A DNA stretch of 22,133 nucleotides from IMG/VR virus record IMGVR_UViG_3300021963_003756, positions 1 through 22,133 of that record, one strand, 5' to 3'. Every line of letters begins with the position of its first letter. Position 1 is the stretch's first letter. Origin of the DNA: a virus. The translations under genes and the position numbers were made by a program. Below, one piece after another: positions 1-6,271 of the stretch. Below the pieces are notes generated by a model that worked only from the letters and a program-made list of their open reading frames with translations, did not search any database and was not told the origin of the DNA.

Positions 1-129
1 GGGAAATGATTCTGCAAGATTGTAACGTTGTTGCATACCAAACAAGCTAATGGTGCCTGTGCCTGTTCGGTCATCTTTGATTGTACCTTGATTAAGTACT
101 TGTGCTAGAGCGTCTAAATAAGTTTTCAT
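1..129 (-). CDS. thyA: Thymidylate synthase, N-terminal part (cut by window edge)
   Basis: Thymidylate synthase makes dTMP from dUMP using methylene-tetrahydrofolate. Only the first 43 codons are in the window, reading [15 protein letters not shown] then [12 protein letters not shown] and LAESFP. This matches the start of ThyA proteins (YLDLL..VL..G....DRTGTGT.S.FG...RF.L...FP), including the phosphate-binding DRTGTGT loop. The rest lies beyond base 1. The ATG at 129-127 lies inside the 3' end of the dihydrofolate reductase gene, so the genes overlap by 38 nt in different frames. No good Shine-Dalgarno (SD) sequence precedes it, which suggests translational coupling. The frd-td order is that of T4. 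A dUMP or dCMP hydroxymethylase is the alternative, but this N-terminus looks like a true ThyA. Confidence 0.88.
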   Translation of the reverse strand, partial: MKTYLDALAQVLNQGTIKDDRTGTGTISLFGMQQRYNLAESFP

Positions 130-598
130 ATCTGATTAAAGTAAAAGAAAAATCTGGGGCAACTTCTGCACGTACAGGTTGCCAACCTGTGAGCATGGTC
201 TTTAAGTTTATCTTAGTATCTACTTTATACGAACCCTTGAAGTGTGTCAAGTATAAGTTGTCAAATATGTCCGAGCATTGTTCCAATAAATTAGCACCAC
301 CTATAACCCAAATAATTTTATCTGGATGTTGCTTTTCAATTTTTAGGATAGCGTCGTTGATGTCTCCGTTGATGGTAGACGCATACATAGTGCTACGGTT
401 AGTGGCAACATATACTGTACGTCCGGGCAATGGTTTAGGCATTTTAGGATCGTCCCAGGTATTGCGTCCCATAACAACCACATGACCATCTGTGAGTCGT
501 TTAAAGTTAGCCATGTCAGCGGAGTTATGGGGCCATGGTAAAGTACCATTGACACCCATCCCGCCGTAGTAGTCTACGGCGAATAGGGCATTTATCAT
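92..598 (-). CDS. frd: Dihydrofolate reductase
   Basis: This 168-aa protein should reduce dihydrofolate to tetrahydrofolate with NADPH, regenerating the folate oxidised by the adjacent thymidylate synthase. Family motifs occur in order: the [12 protein letters not shown] loop (near residues 12-23), DMANFKRLT (about 28-36), [10 protein letters not shown] (about 41-50), [12 protein letters not shown], and [10 protein letters not shown], the nucleotide-binding GG segment. The length is normal for bacterial or phage DHFR. The start ATG at 598 overlaps the stop of the gene upstream as ATGA. The last ten or so residues ([11 protein letters not shown]) extend past the usual final strand and are encoded in the 38-nt overlap with thyA, so they may be a by-product of the overlap. 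Confidence 0.95.
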   Translation of the reverse strand: MINALFAVDYYGGMGVNGTLPWPHNSADMANFKRLTDGHVVVMGRNTWDDPKMPKPLPGRTVYVATNRSTMYASTINGDINDAILKIEKQHPDKIIWVIGGANLLEQCSDIFDNLYLTHFKGSYKVDTKINLKTMLTGWQPVRAEVAPDFSFTLIRYENLFRRSSTST

Positions 599-939
599 AA
601 ATTTTTAAGTAGTTTATCTGTGAAAGGTTGAACTACATCAGCTACGCTATCAACACTGATATGAAAGTCCACATCATCAATGTACATATCTAATGCAGTT
701 AACCTTTCGTTAATTCGTTGTTCAACGAATTCTGGGTCTTCACCTTCTGCAAGCATCTCAGCAACATTAACATCAACTGATGTTCCGTCTTTGAGGTTAA
801 CAGTAATAGAAAGTAATACTCCAACGGGAACCTGTTCTTTGTGGACTTCTTTTAACAGTTTTTCCCATTGTTCTTTTTTATTAAGATTAAGTCGCTTGCT
901 TTTTGGGCGCCGTGGCTTTTTTGGTTTTTCTTGTGCCAT
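595..939 (-). CDS. Conserved-looking phage protein, unknown function (114 aa)
   Basis: I cannot assign a function. The first 25 or so residues are strongly basic (KPKKPRRPKSKRLNLNKK). The remainder is acidic and mixed, with the segments GVLLSITVNLKDGTSVDVNVAEML and [27 protein letters not shown], the latter predicted to end in a helix. From memory, similar proteins ending in a 'TDxLLKNL'-like tail occur in T4-like marine phages, but this needs a search. The gene starts inside the end of the preceding gene (53-nt overlap) and its stop overlaps the DHFR start as ATGA, so it belongs to the same transcript. Its ATG has no strong SD. The basic N-terminus could bind nucleic acid; that is inference only. 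Confidence 0.72.
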   Translation of the reverse strand: MAQEKPKKPRRPKSKRLNLNKKEQWEKLLKEVHKEQVPVGVLLSITVNLKDGTSVDVNVAEMLAEGEDPEFVEQRINERLTALDMYIDDVDFHISVDSVADVVQPFTDKLLKNL

Positions 940-1585
940 TTTTTACTGGTGAAAGTTGTTGTGCTTCTTCGGTTAAGCGTTTTGCTTCTGCAAGTAATTG
1001 CTCGGCTTGTTTCTGCATTTGTTGAGCCTGTGATAAACGTTGCTCTATTAAATCAGAATCACTGAACGTACCTTTCAAGTAAGCAGCGGCACTATCCGTT
1101 GCTTCAACATCAATGTTAGTACGACTAACACTGGAGTTGTTTGGTGGCATACCAACTTCACGACCTTCTCGGACACGCTTTTTAGTTTGTAGTCCAGAAT
1201 TTGAATCAAGGTCGGCCATTTTCTTAATAGCCTCTTCACCTTTGTCCATTTGGTCAAGAATGTTATTTAATTCGTCAAGTCGCACACTTGACTTTGCAGT
1301 AGGTGTAATCAAGACTTGACTTGTTGGAACTTTCTTGATCATGCCTTCTTTGTGTAATACTTCTAATGCGTTACGTCCGTCGCCCATCACTGTGCGGAAC
1401 AATACATCACTAAAGTCTTTGGCGTTCTGTCCAATGGCACTTTCTAATGCTCGCATTACCTCGTCATGGATCATGCGTGGCAATGTATCGCTATAGCATA
1501 GCAAAGCCATATGATCTTCGCCAGGCACCTTGCGCCATAGTACTACAATCTTTTTGTTGTTGTGTTTTCCAACGTGTTTAATCAT
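887..1585 (-). CDS. Unknown phage protein with basic, lysine-rich tail (232 aa)
   Basis: The N-terminal 110 or so residues look like a compact globular domain (IVVLWRKVPGEDHMALLCYSD, LPRMIHDEVMRALES, FSDVLFRTVMGDGRNALEVLH). Residues from about 110 are acidic helix and low-complexity sequence. Residues 180-212 form a likely coiled coil rich in Gln, Ala, Leu and Glu (RLSQAQQMQKQAEQLL). The C-terminus is a lysine/threonine-rich basic tail. I do not recognise the family. The last 53 nt overlap the next gene in another frame, and both frames encode lysine-rich peptides from the same A-rich DNA. The size, coiled coil and basic tail suggest a DNA- or protein-binding role, but nothing catalytic is visible. 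Confidence 0.75.
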   Translation of the reverse strand: MIKHVGKHNNKKIVVLWRKVPGEDHMALLCYSDTLPRMIHDEVMRALESAIGQNAKDFSDVLFRTVMGDGRNALEVLHKEGMIKKVPTSQVLITPTAKSSVRLDELNNILDQMDKGEEAIKKMADLDSNSGLQTKKRVREGREVGMPPNNSSVSRTNIDVEATDSAAAYLKGTFSDSDLIEQRLSQAQQMQKQAEQLLAEAKRLTEEAQQLSPVKNGTRKTKKATAPKKQAT

Positions 1586-1599
1586 TTGATTTTCCTTAA

Positions 1600-1857
1600 T
1601 TATTCAGCTGGCTGTTGTTCAGCTGTGGCTGGTTCACCCGGCGGCTTGATTGCACCACTGTCACGCAGAAATGCGTAAACGCGATCATACATACCACCAA
1701 CTTGTGTGAATTCTTCTGCTGGAAAAGCACCACGGCTTGCGGCTACTTGTATAACCTTTAACGCCATTACAATATCACCAAGCTGTAATTGTGCTGTAGT
1801 AGCTGCGGGCTCTACCGGTGATTGTGCTTCTTCAGTAGTAATTGTTTGGTCTGACAT
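1600..1857 (-). CDS. Small unknown protein (85 aa)
   Basis: The ends are low-complexity: the first 25 residues are rich in Thr, Glu and Ala, and the last 15 are rich in Pro, Ala and Glu. Between them is a short predicted-helical core (LGDIVMALKVIQVAASRGAFPAEEFTQVGGMYDRVYAFLRDSG). That core layout is one I associate from memory with small phage proteins, but no function is known to me. A strong SD (GGAGGAAG) sits just before the ATG at 1857. The 62 bp between this gene and the next one upstream hold no promoter I would defend. Confidence 0.72.
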   Translation of the reverse strand: MSDQTITTEEAQSPVEPAATTAQLQLGDIVMALKVIQVAASRGAFPAEEFTQVGGMYDRVYAFLRDSGAIKPPGEPATAEQQPAE

Positions 1858-1920
1858 AGTCTTCCTCCATTAATAAACTATGCATATATTTACGACCAAA
1901 CTACCAACCGGAAAAAATTT

Positions 1921-2208
1921 TTACCATTCTGGATAGCGATTAATAGTATCCAAAATTAAACTAAAATAACTTGCTTCGCCGGGTAACTCAAACCCAACAA
2001 TTTTTTGCATAAAAATGGAATTACCTGGAGTTTCTACATAGTCATCGCCCATATAAAAGCGACCATCTAAATTCTCCCAGATCCAATCAGTGATTGCTTT
2101 ATCATTATTGTGCCCGTCAAATTTAATCGTAGTGAAATGCGGAGGACAGTGATCTATCTTCCGCAATCCAAAGACAGCCAATGGGTTAACTTCTTTGTGC
2201 TTTAACAT
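1921..2208 (-). CDS. Unknown phage protein (95 aa)
   Basis: I do not recognise the family. It starts MLKHKEVNPLAVFGLRKIDHCPPHF and has a DAVI-like stretch (AITDWIWENLDGRFY) and an aromatic-rich end. A longer reading frame runs up to 2271, but the ATG at 2208 is preferred. The upstream gene stops with TAG at 2213-2215 and the sequence TAGGAAG directly before this ATG supplies an SD that overlaps that stop. Starting at 2208 removes a needless 60-nt overlap. The layout implies translation coupled to the upstream gene. Confidence 0.7.
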   Translation of the reverse strand: MLKHKEVNPLAVFGLRKIDHCPPHFTTIKFDGHNNDKAITDWIWENLDGRFYMGDDYVETPGNSIFMQKIVGFELPGEASYFSLILDTINRYPEW

Positions 2209-2212
2209 CTTC

Positions 2213-2488
2213 CTATTTGTCTGTGATAACAGTAAGTTGAAGGTTCTCTGCACTGGGCTGTTGTCTAACAATCTTTGTAACTAGTGTTTCATTGGCAGCA
2301 GTACGGAAGCCCTCAAACAACTCAAACTGTCGGGTAATCTCAACAATCTCTGCGGCTCGAGCAAGATCCTCTAACCGCATTTCAAGTTCAAAGATACGTT
2401 CAATGGCTTCTTCAAGAGTTTCTGGTGCGTTAAGTAGCACCATTTCTTCTTGTGGGAGATCTTTTTCTTCTACAGATGTAGTGCTCAT
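2213..2488 (-). CDS. Small acidic helical protein, unknown function (91 aa)
   Basis: An acidic protein with a long predicted helix or coiled coil (LEEAIERIFELEMRLEDLARAAEIVEITRQFELFEGF, about residues 25-62). The C-terminal third is more polar. No enzyme motif is visible. The ATG at 2488 comes one base after the TAA of the upstream 59-aa gene, so the two are probably coupled. It is likely a structural or partner-binding small phage protein, and the family is unrecognised. Confidence 0.7.
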   Translation of the reverse strand: MSTTSVEEKDLPQEEMVLLNAPETLEEAIERIFELEMRLEDLARAAEIVEITRQFELFEGFRTAANETLVTKIVRQQPSAENLQLTVITDK

Positions 2489-2489
2489 T

Positions 2490-2669
2490 TTATACCTTCA
2501 TTTTAAAATTAACTAAGAAATAATTAAGTGCGGCAATTCCGAAGTTTACTGCCGCTGTGGTGTAGTCACCGTTTATAAAAGCATTAATGCCTTGTGCAGT
2601 TAGCACACCGATAAGGAACCATGTAATTGCATCTTGATTTGTAATATACCAAAGTCTAAATTTACTCAT
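2490..2669 (-). CDS. Small putative membrane protein (59 aa)
   Basis: Reads MSKFRLWYITNQDAITWFLIG, then VLTAQGINAFINGDYTTAAVNFG and IAALNYFLVNF, and ends KMKV. Residues about 14-30 and 41-54 are hydrophobic, so it is probably a small membrane protein or a two-helix hairpin. Evidence for coding: it starts in the ATGA overlap with the 24-codon gene upstream, stops one base before the next ATG, and fills an otherwise 240-bp gap. From memory, similar short proteins beginning with an xLWYxxNQDAITWF-like sequence occur in aquatic phages. Function unknown. Confidence 0.65.
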   Translation of the reverse strand: MSKFRLWYITNQDAITWFLIGVLTAQGINAFINGDYTTAAVNFGIAALNYFLVNFKMKV

Positions 2670-2740
2670 TTTTTACCTTTAAAAAGTTTTTTAATACGCC
2701 ATACCACATAGTGTGGCCACTCTTTCCAATGAATGGTCAT
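2666..2740 (-). CDS. Mini-protein, 24 aa, basic and aromatic
   Basis: A very short gene encoding MTIHWKEWPHYVVWRIKKLF followed by KGKK. The evidence is positional. The ATG overlaps the stop of the VWA gene as ATGA, an AGGAGG-type SD lies 7 nt upstream inside that gene's end, and its own TGA overlaps the start of the next gene as ATGA. The peptide is amphipathic (three Trp, six Lys), which could suit membrane association or binding to a host protein. It may instead be only a translational link between its neighbours. No function is claimed. Confidence 0.5.
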   Translation of the reverse strand: MTIHWKEWPHYVVWRIKKLFKGKK

Positions 2741-3999
2741 TTACGACCCTCCTCTTCATAATGTGCCCAGATACCAAACTCGGGTTCGGCTTCTGGATTG
2801 CCTTTAATAATCCAAACTGTGTCGCAATAACTTTCTACTTTGTTTGGCTCCCAACCAAAGAAACAAAAGTCTGTAAACATAATTAACTTCTTGGGTTCGA
2901 TGCCATTTTCGATTAAGTAGTCCCAAACACAATGTGGGTCTGTGCCACCACCGCCCATTGGGTCAAAGGTAGTAATATCTTCCATGTTCTCACTGGTAAA
3001 TGTACCTACGCCACCAATCTCGGTGTCCCATCCTAGTACAGTAATTTTATATTCCTCATAGGTATCCATAATGCCTTTAATCTCACTAAAGAACACTTTA
3101 AGTTCTTCTGGGCCAATGGATCCAGATGTGTCAATGCCAACTACAATGTCGATGGTCTCACCGGGCTTAGTAGCAGGCAAGATGGCATCCATGTGCCAGC
3201 TCTTACGACCAGGGCGAGCAAACGTATAGTCGTTTTTAATTGTACTTTGGATTTGTTGCTCCAACAATTCCTTCCAGCTAATTTGTGGTTCTGTCAAATC
3301 TTTGATCATACGCTTAACACCGCCGGGCAAGTTACCTGCACCTGCGGCCTGTGCAGCCTGGATCATTGCCTCCTTAACCTCGTCTCGGATTTCTTTGCGT
3401 TCTTCTGCGGTCAACCGTGGTCGGCCATTGCCTGGCTTGTCGCCTTTGCCATCTTTGTCGCCTTTGCCGTCCTCGTCACCATCCTCATCATCTAGGTGTT
3501 GGTCCAACAGCATTTTCTCGAGATCACCAAAGTTGATCTTTTTAGCATTTTTCATTAAGTCGTCATATACTTCTTCCGCACTCATACCTTTGTATTTGGG
3601 ATCATACAACAACCCCACCACAGTAATCTTCTCGCCAACACATTGGTCAATTAAGTCTGCGTTGACACAAAAGTCGTCAGCAATATTCCACACCTTAGGA
3701 TCTCGGTTGCCTCGACGTCCCATGTGGTCATAGACAGCATGTAGCACCTCGTGTCCAAACAAGAACTCTACTTGCTTTAACGGCATCTTGTTTACAAACT
3801 CGGAATTGTAATAGAAGCGACGTCCATCTGTGGCCGCTGTTGGGCACCAACTGTCTGCATTAATTAGTGTCATGCGGGTTGCCAGGTTACCAAAAAATGG
3901 TGCCTTGAGCAAGAGTCCAATGCGAGCTGTAATAAGCTTCTCTCTAGCCGCCGCATCCACTTTAGGATTTGTAACGGGCTTCTCTGCTACTGTGGTCAT
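2737..3999 (-). CDS. VWA-domain protein with HExxH metallopeptidase-like domain (MoxR partner)
   Basis: A 420-aa protein of the VWA-like metallopeptidase type (DUF2201-like). The N-terminal domain holds HEVLH (residues 83-87), a zinc-protease HExxH, followed by WNIADDFCVN (104-113), the usual partner segment. Residues 168-192 are an acidic Asp/Gly/Lys linker. The C-terminal VWA domain has a complete MIDAS metal site: DTSGS (290-294), the Thr of GGGGTD (353) and the Asp of FTDF (377). Such proteins typically pair with MoxR AAA+ ATPases, and one lies just upstream. The ATG at 3999 follows an AAGGAG SD, and the gene has its own promoter at 4026-4054. Whether the HExxH domain still cuts protein is unknown; the substrate is likely a host or phage protein complex. 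Confidence 0.88.
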   Translation of the reverse strand: MTTVAEKPVTNPKVDAAAREKLITARIGLLLKAPFFGNLATRMTLINADSWCPTAATDGRRFYYNSEFVNKMPLKQVEFLFGHEVLHAVYDHMGRRGNRDPKVWNIADDFCVNADLIDQCVGEKITVVGLLYDPKYKGMSAEEVYDDLMKNAKKINFGDLEKMLLDQHLDDEDGDEDGKGDKDGKGDKPGNGRPRLTAEERKEIRDEVKEAMIQAAQAAGAGNLPGGVKRMIKDLTEPQISWKELLEQQIQSTIKNDYTFARPGRKSWHMDAILPATKPGETIDIVVGIDTSGSIGPEELKVFFSEIKGIMDTYEEYKITVLGWDTEIGGVGTFTSENMEDITTFDPMGGGGTDPHCVWDYLIENGIEPKKLIMFTDFCFFGWEPNKVESYCDTVWIIKGNPEAEPEFGIWAHYEEEGRK

Positions 4000-4025
4000 A
4001 TGTCTAACTCCTTGTTAATGTATAT

Positions 4026-4054
4026 ATTGTAACACTACACGAATTACCGGTCAA
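4026..4054 (-). promoter_or_regulatory. Sigma70-type promoter for the VWA gene
   Basis: TTGACC at 4054-4049, a 17-bp spacer and TACAAT at 4031-4026. The spacer carries TAATTC two bases after the -35 box, as in three other promoters of this region. The TGA stop of the lipoprotein gene lies inside the -35 hexamer. Confidence 0.72.
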
Positions 4055-4275
4055 TGTCTTTGTCTAAATACTTCTTCTTGCCGGTCTACGCCACTTTGGC
4101 ACACTTTGTTATTTGTCACAATACGCAGGGTTTTACAATCTCTATCTGTGACATAACTCAATGTATGGTCTGTGGCACTTTTGCCTGTTACACCCCACAG
4201 TCCTGTGCTGGCAACTGTTATTGCAGTACATCCGCTGAGGGCAAATGTAGAAACTATAGCAAAAATTTTAATCAT
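4051..4275 (-). CDS. Small lipoprotein (74 aa)
   Basis: The protein starts MIKIFAIVSTFALSGC. This is a short basic start, a hydrophobic stretch and a lipobox (LSGC) with the lipidation Cys at 16, so it should be processed by signal peptidase II and anchored in a membrane. The mature part has DHTLSYVTDRDCKTLRI and VCQ, a 'DH...DC...VCQ' pattern I recall from small proteobacterial lipoproteins; it could therefore be host-derived. Possible roles are envelope modification or superinfection exclusion, neither shown. The ATG has no SD, and a hairpin lies directly upstream. The stop codon sits in the -35 box of the next promoter. Confidence 0.75.
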   Translation of the reverse strand: MIKIFAIVSTFALSGCTAITVASTGLWGVTGKSATDHTLSYVTDRDCKTLRIVTNNKVCQSGVDRQEEVFRQRH

Positions 4276-4280
4276 AAAAT

Positions 4281-4304
4281 TGGGGACTTATTGACATTGC
4301 CCCA
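4281..4304 (-). terminator. Weak hairpin between the MoxR and lipoprotein genes
   Basis: TGGGG and CCCCA can pair across a 14-nt loop and are followed on the minus strand by AATTTT. The stem is short and the U-run has only four bases, so it would act as a weak or partial terminator, or as a structure near the lipoprotein start codon. Confidence 0.3.
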
Positions 4305-4320
4305 GACCGTGACTAGCGGA

Positions 4321-5421
4321 TTACTTGCCTGACGCCGCGATAATGTACTTACCGAAACGTTGGTGGAACTCGTCAAAGCTCTTCATCTTGCCTGGTACCA
4401 TTGGCAAGTTGTAGGTTGTCAATGCAACACGGGCACCCATTACCACTAACTCTGTGGTAAAATTATCCATCATAAAGCGCAGGAAGTTATCTGCCTGGGC
4501 ATGCCACTCCGGAATCTTATCTTTGCCTAACTTCTTAAACTGCTCCTGAAGCTCGTAACACATAGAAATTGTCAAAGAGTACATTGCAGATATTTCTTTG
4601 ACTTTCAACTCTTTAACTTTACCCGACAGCACATCCTCGGGCTTGGGCATCTTGCCTGCTACCTTGCGGTGAGCCATGAACTTGACAGCAAGGCCTTCTC
4701 CCACAGTACCCGAAATAAGGTCTGTTAGTTCTGCGTCTGTGGCATCCTCGTCTTCCAAGAACTGGCTCACAAAGAACCAAGAGCGCGGAGTGGCAAATGC
4801 ACGTGACGCAGACTTGGGATCAAATTCCATCAAGTCTTGTTTGGCAAAGCCAATATAACCAACCACGTCTTTGTGGATTTTGTGTGCAATAGCCCACTGG
4901 AACCAGCTTTCGTAATCTGAGCGCACTTCCAAGTGAACAAAACGGTTTGCCAGTGGACTAGGCATACGATAGGTAACGCCTTTGTCACTTTCTCTGTTAC
5001 CTGCGGCAACAATAACTACGTTGTCTGGCAGTTTATATTTGCCAATACGTCGATTCAAAATAAGTTGATAACCTGCCGCTTGCACAGCCGGCGCCGCAGA
5101 GTTCATCTCGTCGAGAAACAATGTGATGATAGGATATTGACTGGCCAATTCCTCATCTGGCAAGTCGATTGGGGGAGCCCAATCCATAACTTCTTTGTTC
5201 TTATTAAAGAACGGGATGCCTCGAATGTCAGTGGGCTCCATCTGACCCAGGCGCAGGTCGATCATATGACCACCAAGCTCTTCTGTTAGTCCAGCAACAA
5301 GCTCGGACTTGCCGATGCCTGGAGGACCCCAGAGGAATACTGGGCGTTTGGATTTGAAACAACGAAGTACTCGACTACGGGCTTCGTTGGGGGTAACACT
5401 ACGGTTCTCAGTCACAGCCAT
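4321..5421 (-). CDS. MoxR-type AAA+ ATPase
   Basis: A 366-aa AAA+ ATPase of the MoxR group, which remodels protein complexes together with VWA partners. Visible motifs: Walker A GPPGIGKS (32-39), the DIRGIPFF segment typical of MoxR (65-72), Walker B LFLDEMN (101-107), sensor 1 AAGN (139-142), arginine finger LANRF (157-161) and a sensor 2-like ATPRSW (210-215). The C-terminal part (about 230-366) is a helical region whose last 60 residues (HAQAD...SFDEFH) are clearly related to a separate gene at 6780-7142. The SD AAAGGAG precedes the ATG at 5421. The partner VWA gene follows after the lipoprotein gene. The role in phage infection is not established. Confidence 0.93.
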   Translation of the reverse strand: MAVTENRSVTPNEARSRVLRCFKSKRPVFLWGPPGIGKSELVAGLTEELGGHMIDLRLGQMEPTDIRGIPFFNKNKEVMDWAPPIDLPDEELASQYPIITLFLDEMNSAAPAVQAAGYQLILNRRIGKYKLPDNVVIVAAGNRESDKGVTYRMPSPLANRFVHLEVRSDYESWFQWAIAHKIHKDVVGYIGFAKQDLMEFDPKSASRAFATPRSWFFVSQFLEDEDATDAELTDLISGTVGEGLAVKFMAHRKVAGKMPKPEDVLSGKVKELKVKEISAMYSLTISMCYELQEQFKKLGKDKIPEWHAQADNFLRFMMDNFTTELVVMGARVALTTYNLPMVPGKMKSFDEFHQRFGKYIIAASGK

Positions 5422-5463
5422 TTAAATGCTCCTTTAAAAAATGTCTTACTTAACACAAAAACA

Positions 5464-5493
5464 AGTATACAACAGACCGCCTTTATTGGTCTA
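5464..5493 (-). promoter_or_regulatory. Probable promoter for the MoxR gene, with inverted repeat
   Basis: TAGACC at 5493-5488, an 18-bp spacer and TATACT at 5469-5464. It is a weaker relative of the TTGACC-N2-TAATTC promoters (here TAGACC-AA-TAAAGG). AGACC and GGTCT form an inverted repeat across the -35 region (5474-5494), which could be an operator. Confidence 0.45.
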
Positions 5494-5508
5494 TTGTATT
5501 TTTACAAA

Positions 5509-5802
5509 TTAATCTCTTTTATCCATGTATTCAAACAAGACCCATTTTGCACGATTAAGCAATTGACGTTGGGCTTCAATGGTGGGGAAGTCGGGTTGCT
5601 CATAGGCCATCATTTCTTGTGCGTCACTCATCATGCTGGCCACAACCATTGCAGGACCCGAGTACTTAAAAGAAAAGCTCGACTCAACACTTTGACGCAA
5701 AGCATCTTCAGTGATACCATACATGCCAATTTCACGTTCACGTTGCATATTGTTGCGAACTGTGGTGCGGATTGATGCTAAGATTGCGGTTGATGCTGTC
5801 AT
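5509..5802 (-). CDS. Small unknown protein (97 aa)
   Basis: The product (MTASTAILASIRTTVRNNMQ...) looks helical, with a Met-rich middle (GPAMVVASMMSDAQEMMAY) and a C-terminal RQLLNRAKWVLFEYMDKRD. No family recognised. A frame with a TTG two codons upstream exists, but the ATG at 5802 is preferred: AAGGAA lies 8 nt before it, and the next gene upstream has the same leader and begins with the same ATGACAGC. It has its own promoter at 5834-5862. Its placement next to MoxR with a related promoter suggests co-expression, and perhaps a function in the same process. Confidence 0.72.
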   Translation of the reverse strand: MTASTAILASIRTTVRNNMQREREIGMYGITEDALRQSVESSFSFKYSGPAMVVASMMSDAQEMMAYEQPDFPTIEAQRQLLNRAKWVLFEYMDKRD

Positions 5803-5833
5803 TTTCAAGTTCCTTTTTAATTACTATACAAAT

Positions 5834-5862
5834 ATTATAACAGATTGGGAATTATTGGTCAA
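5834..5862 (-). promoter_or_regulatory. Strong sigma70-type promoter
   Basis: TTGACC (5862-5857), a 17-bp spacer beginning AATAATTC, and a perfect TATAAT (5839-5834). It drives the 97-aa gene. The TGA stop of the preceding gene lies inside the -35 box. The following leader is nearly identical to that of the next promoter copy upstream. Confidence 0.82.
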
Positions 5863-6212
5863 TCCAACCGTGAACCTGCGTAAACACGATCCAGACCCAA
5901 CTTTTCTTTCAGTACCTGGACATAGGCTTCTGCGCCGGCTTCCAAGATGCTGATGCTCTGTGTAGGGAAACCGCTGGGGTTCCACAGGCTCAATGCACCT
6001 GTGTAGTCTTTGCGGAAGCCTGCGGCCTGGAGGAACTTGCCAACCTTGCTGTTGGAGCGAACACCCCACACATTTACCCAAGCAAAGCCGCAGGCATCGT
6101 TTTCGCCATGCTTTTCAAAAAAGTCTCTGGCCGCCATACGAGCTTCAAATTGAGCTTCTTGACAAGCTAATTGAACTGCTTCTGCGGTTATCACGGTTGC
6201 GATTGCTGTCAT
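5859..6212 (-). CDS. Conserved-looking phage protein, unknown function (117 aa)
   Basis: Starts MTAIATVITAEAVQLACQEA with a long helix, then CGFAWVNVWGVRSN, GKFLQAAGFRKDYTGALSLW and NPSG, and ends VYAGSRLD. The blocks 'CGFAWV', 'GFRKDYTGALSLWNPSG' and a final 'GSRLD' match a small protein family I recall from large aquatic phages; no function is known to me. The ATG at 6212 follows AAGGAG with good spacing. It has its own promoter (6243-6271), and its stop codon is embedded in the next promoter. It is one of three consecutive single-gene units with related promoters. Confidence 0.78.
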   Translation of the reverse strand: MTAIATVITAEAVQLACQEAQFEARMAARDFFEKHGENDACGFAWVNVWGVRSNSKVGKFLQAAGFRKDYTGALSLWNPSGFPTQSISILEAGAEAYVQVLKEKLGLDRVYAGSRLD

Positions 6213-6242
6213 TTCTGACTCCTTTTTAATTACTATACAAGT

Positions 6243-6271
6243 ATTATAGCAAACATCGAATTATGGGTCAA
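6243..6271 (-). promoter_or_regulatory. Strong sigma70-type promoter with extended -10
   Basis: TTGACC (6271-6266), a 17-bp spacer starting CATAATTC, and TATAAT (6248-6243) preceded by TGC, an extended -10. It drives the 117-aa gene. The TGA stop of the gene before lies inside the -35 box. Confidence 0.85.

Noticed and set aside
102-485. Plus-strand frame of 127 codons opposite DHFR
   Set aside because: The minus-strand DHFR motifs are unambiguous; this frame has no recognisable domain.
1858-1920. Promoter in the 62-bp gap before the 85-aa gene
   Set aside because: TTGGTA/TTGGTC-like -35 candidates are not followed by a credible -10 box at 16-18 bp.
3302-3733. Open frame of 143 codons on the plus strand inside the VWA gene
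   Set aside because: It is antisense to a clear protein with HExxH and MIDAS motifs, has Ser/Pro/Leu-rich composition typical of antisense frames, and has no SD.
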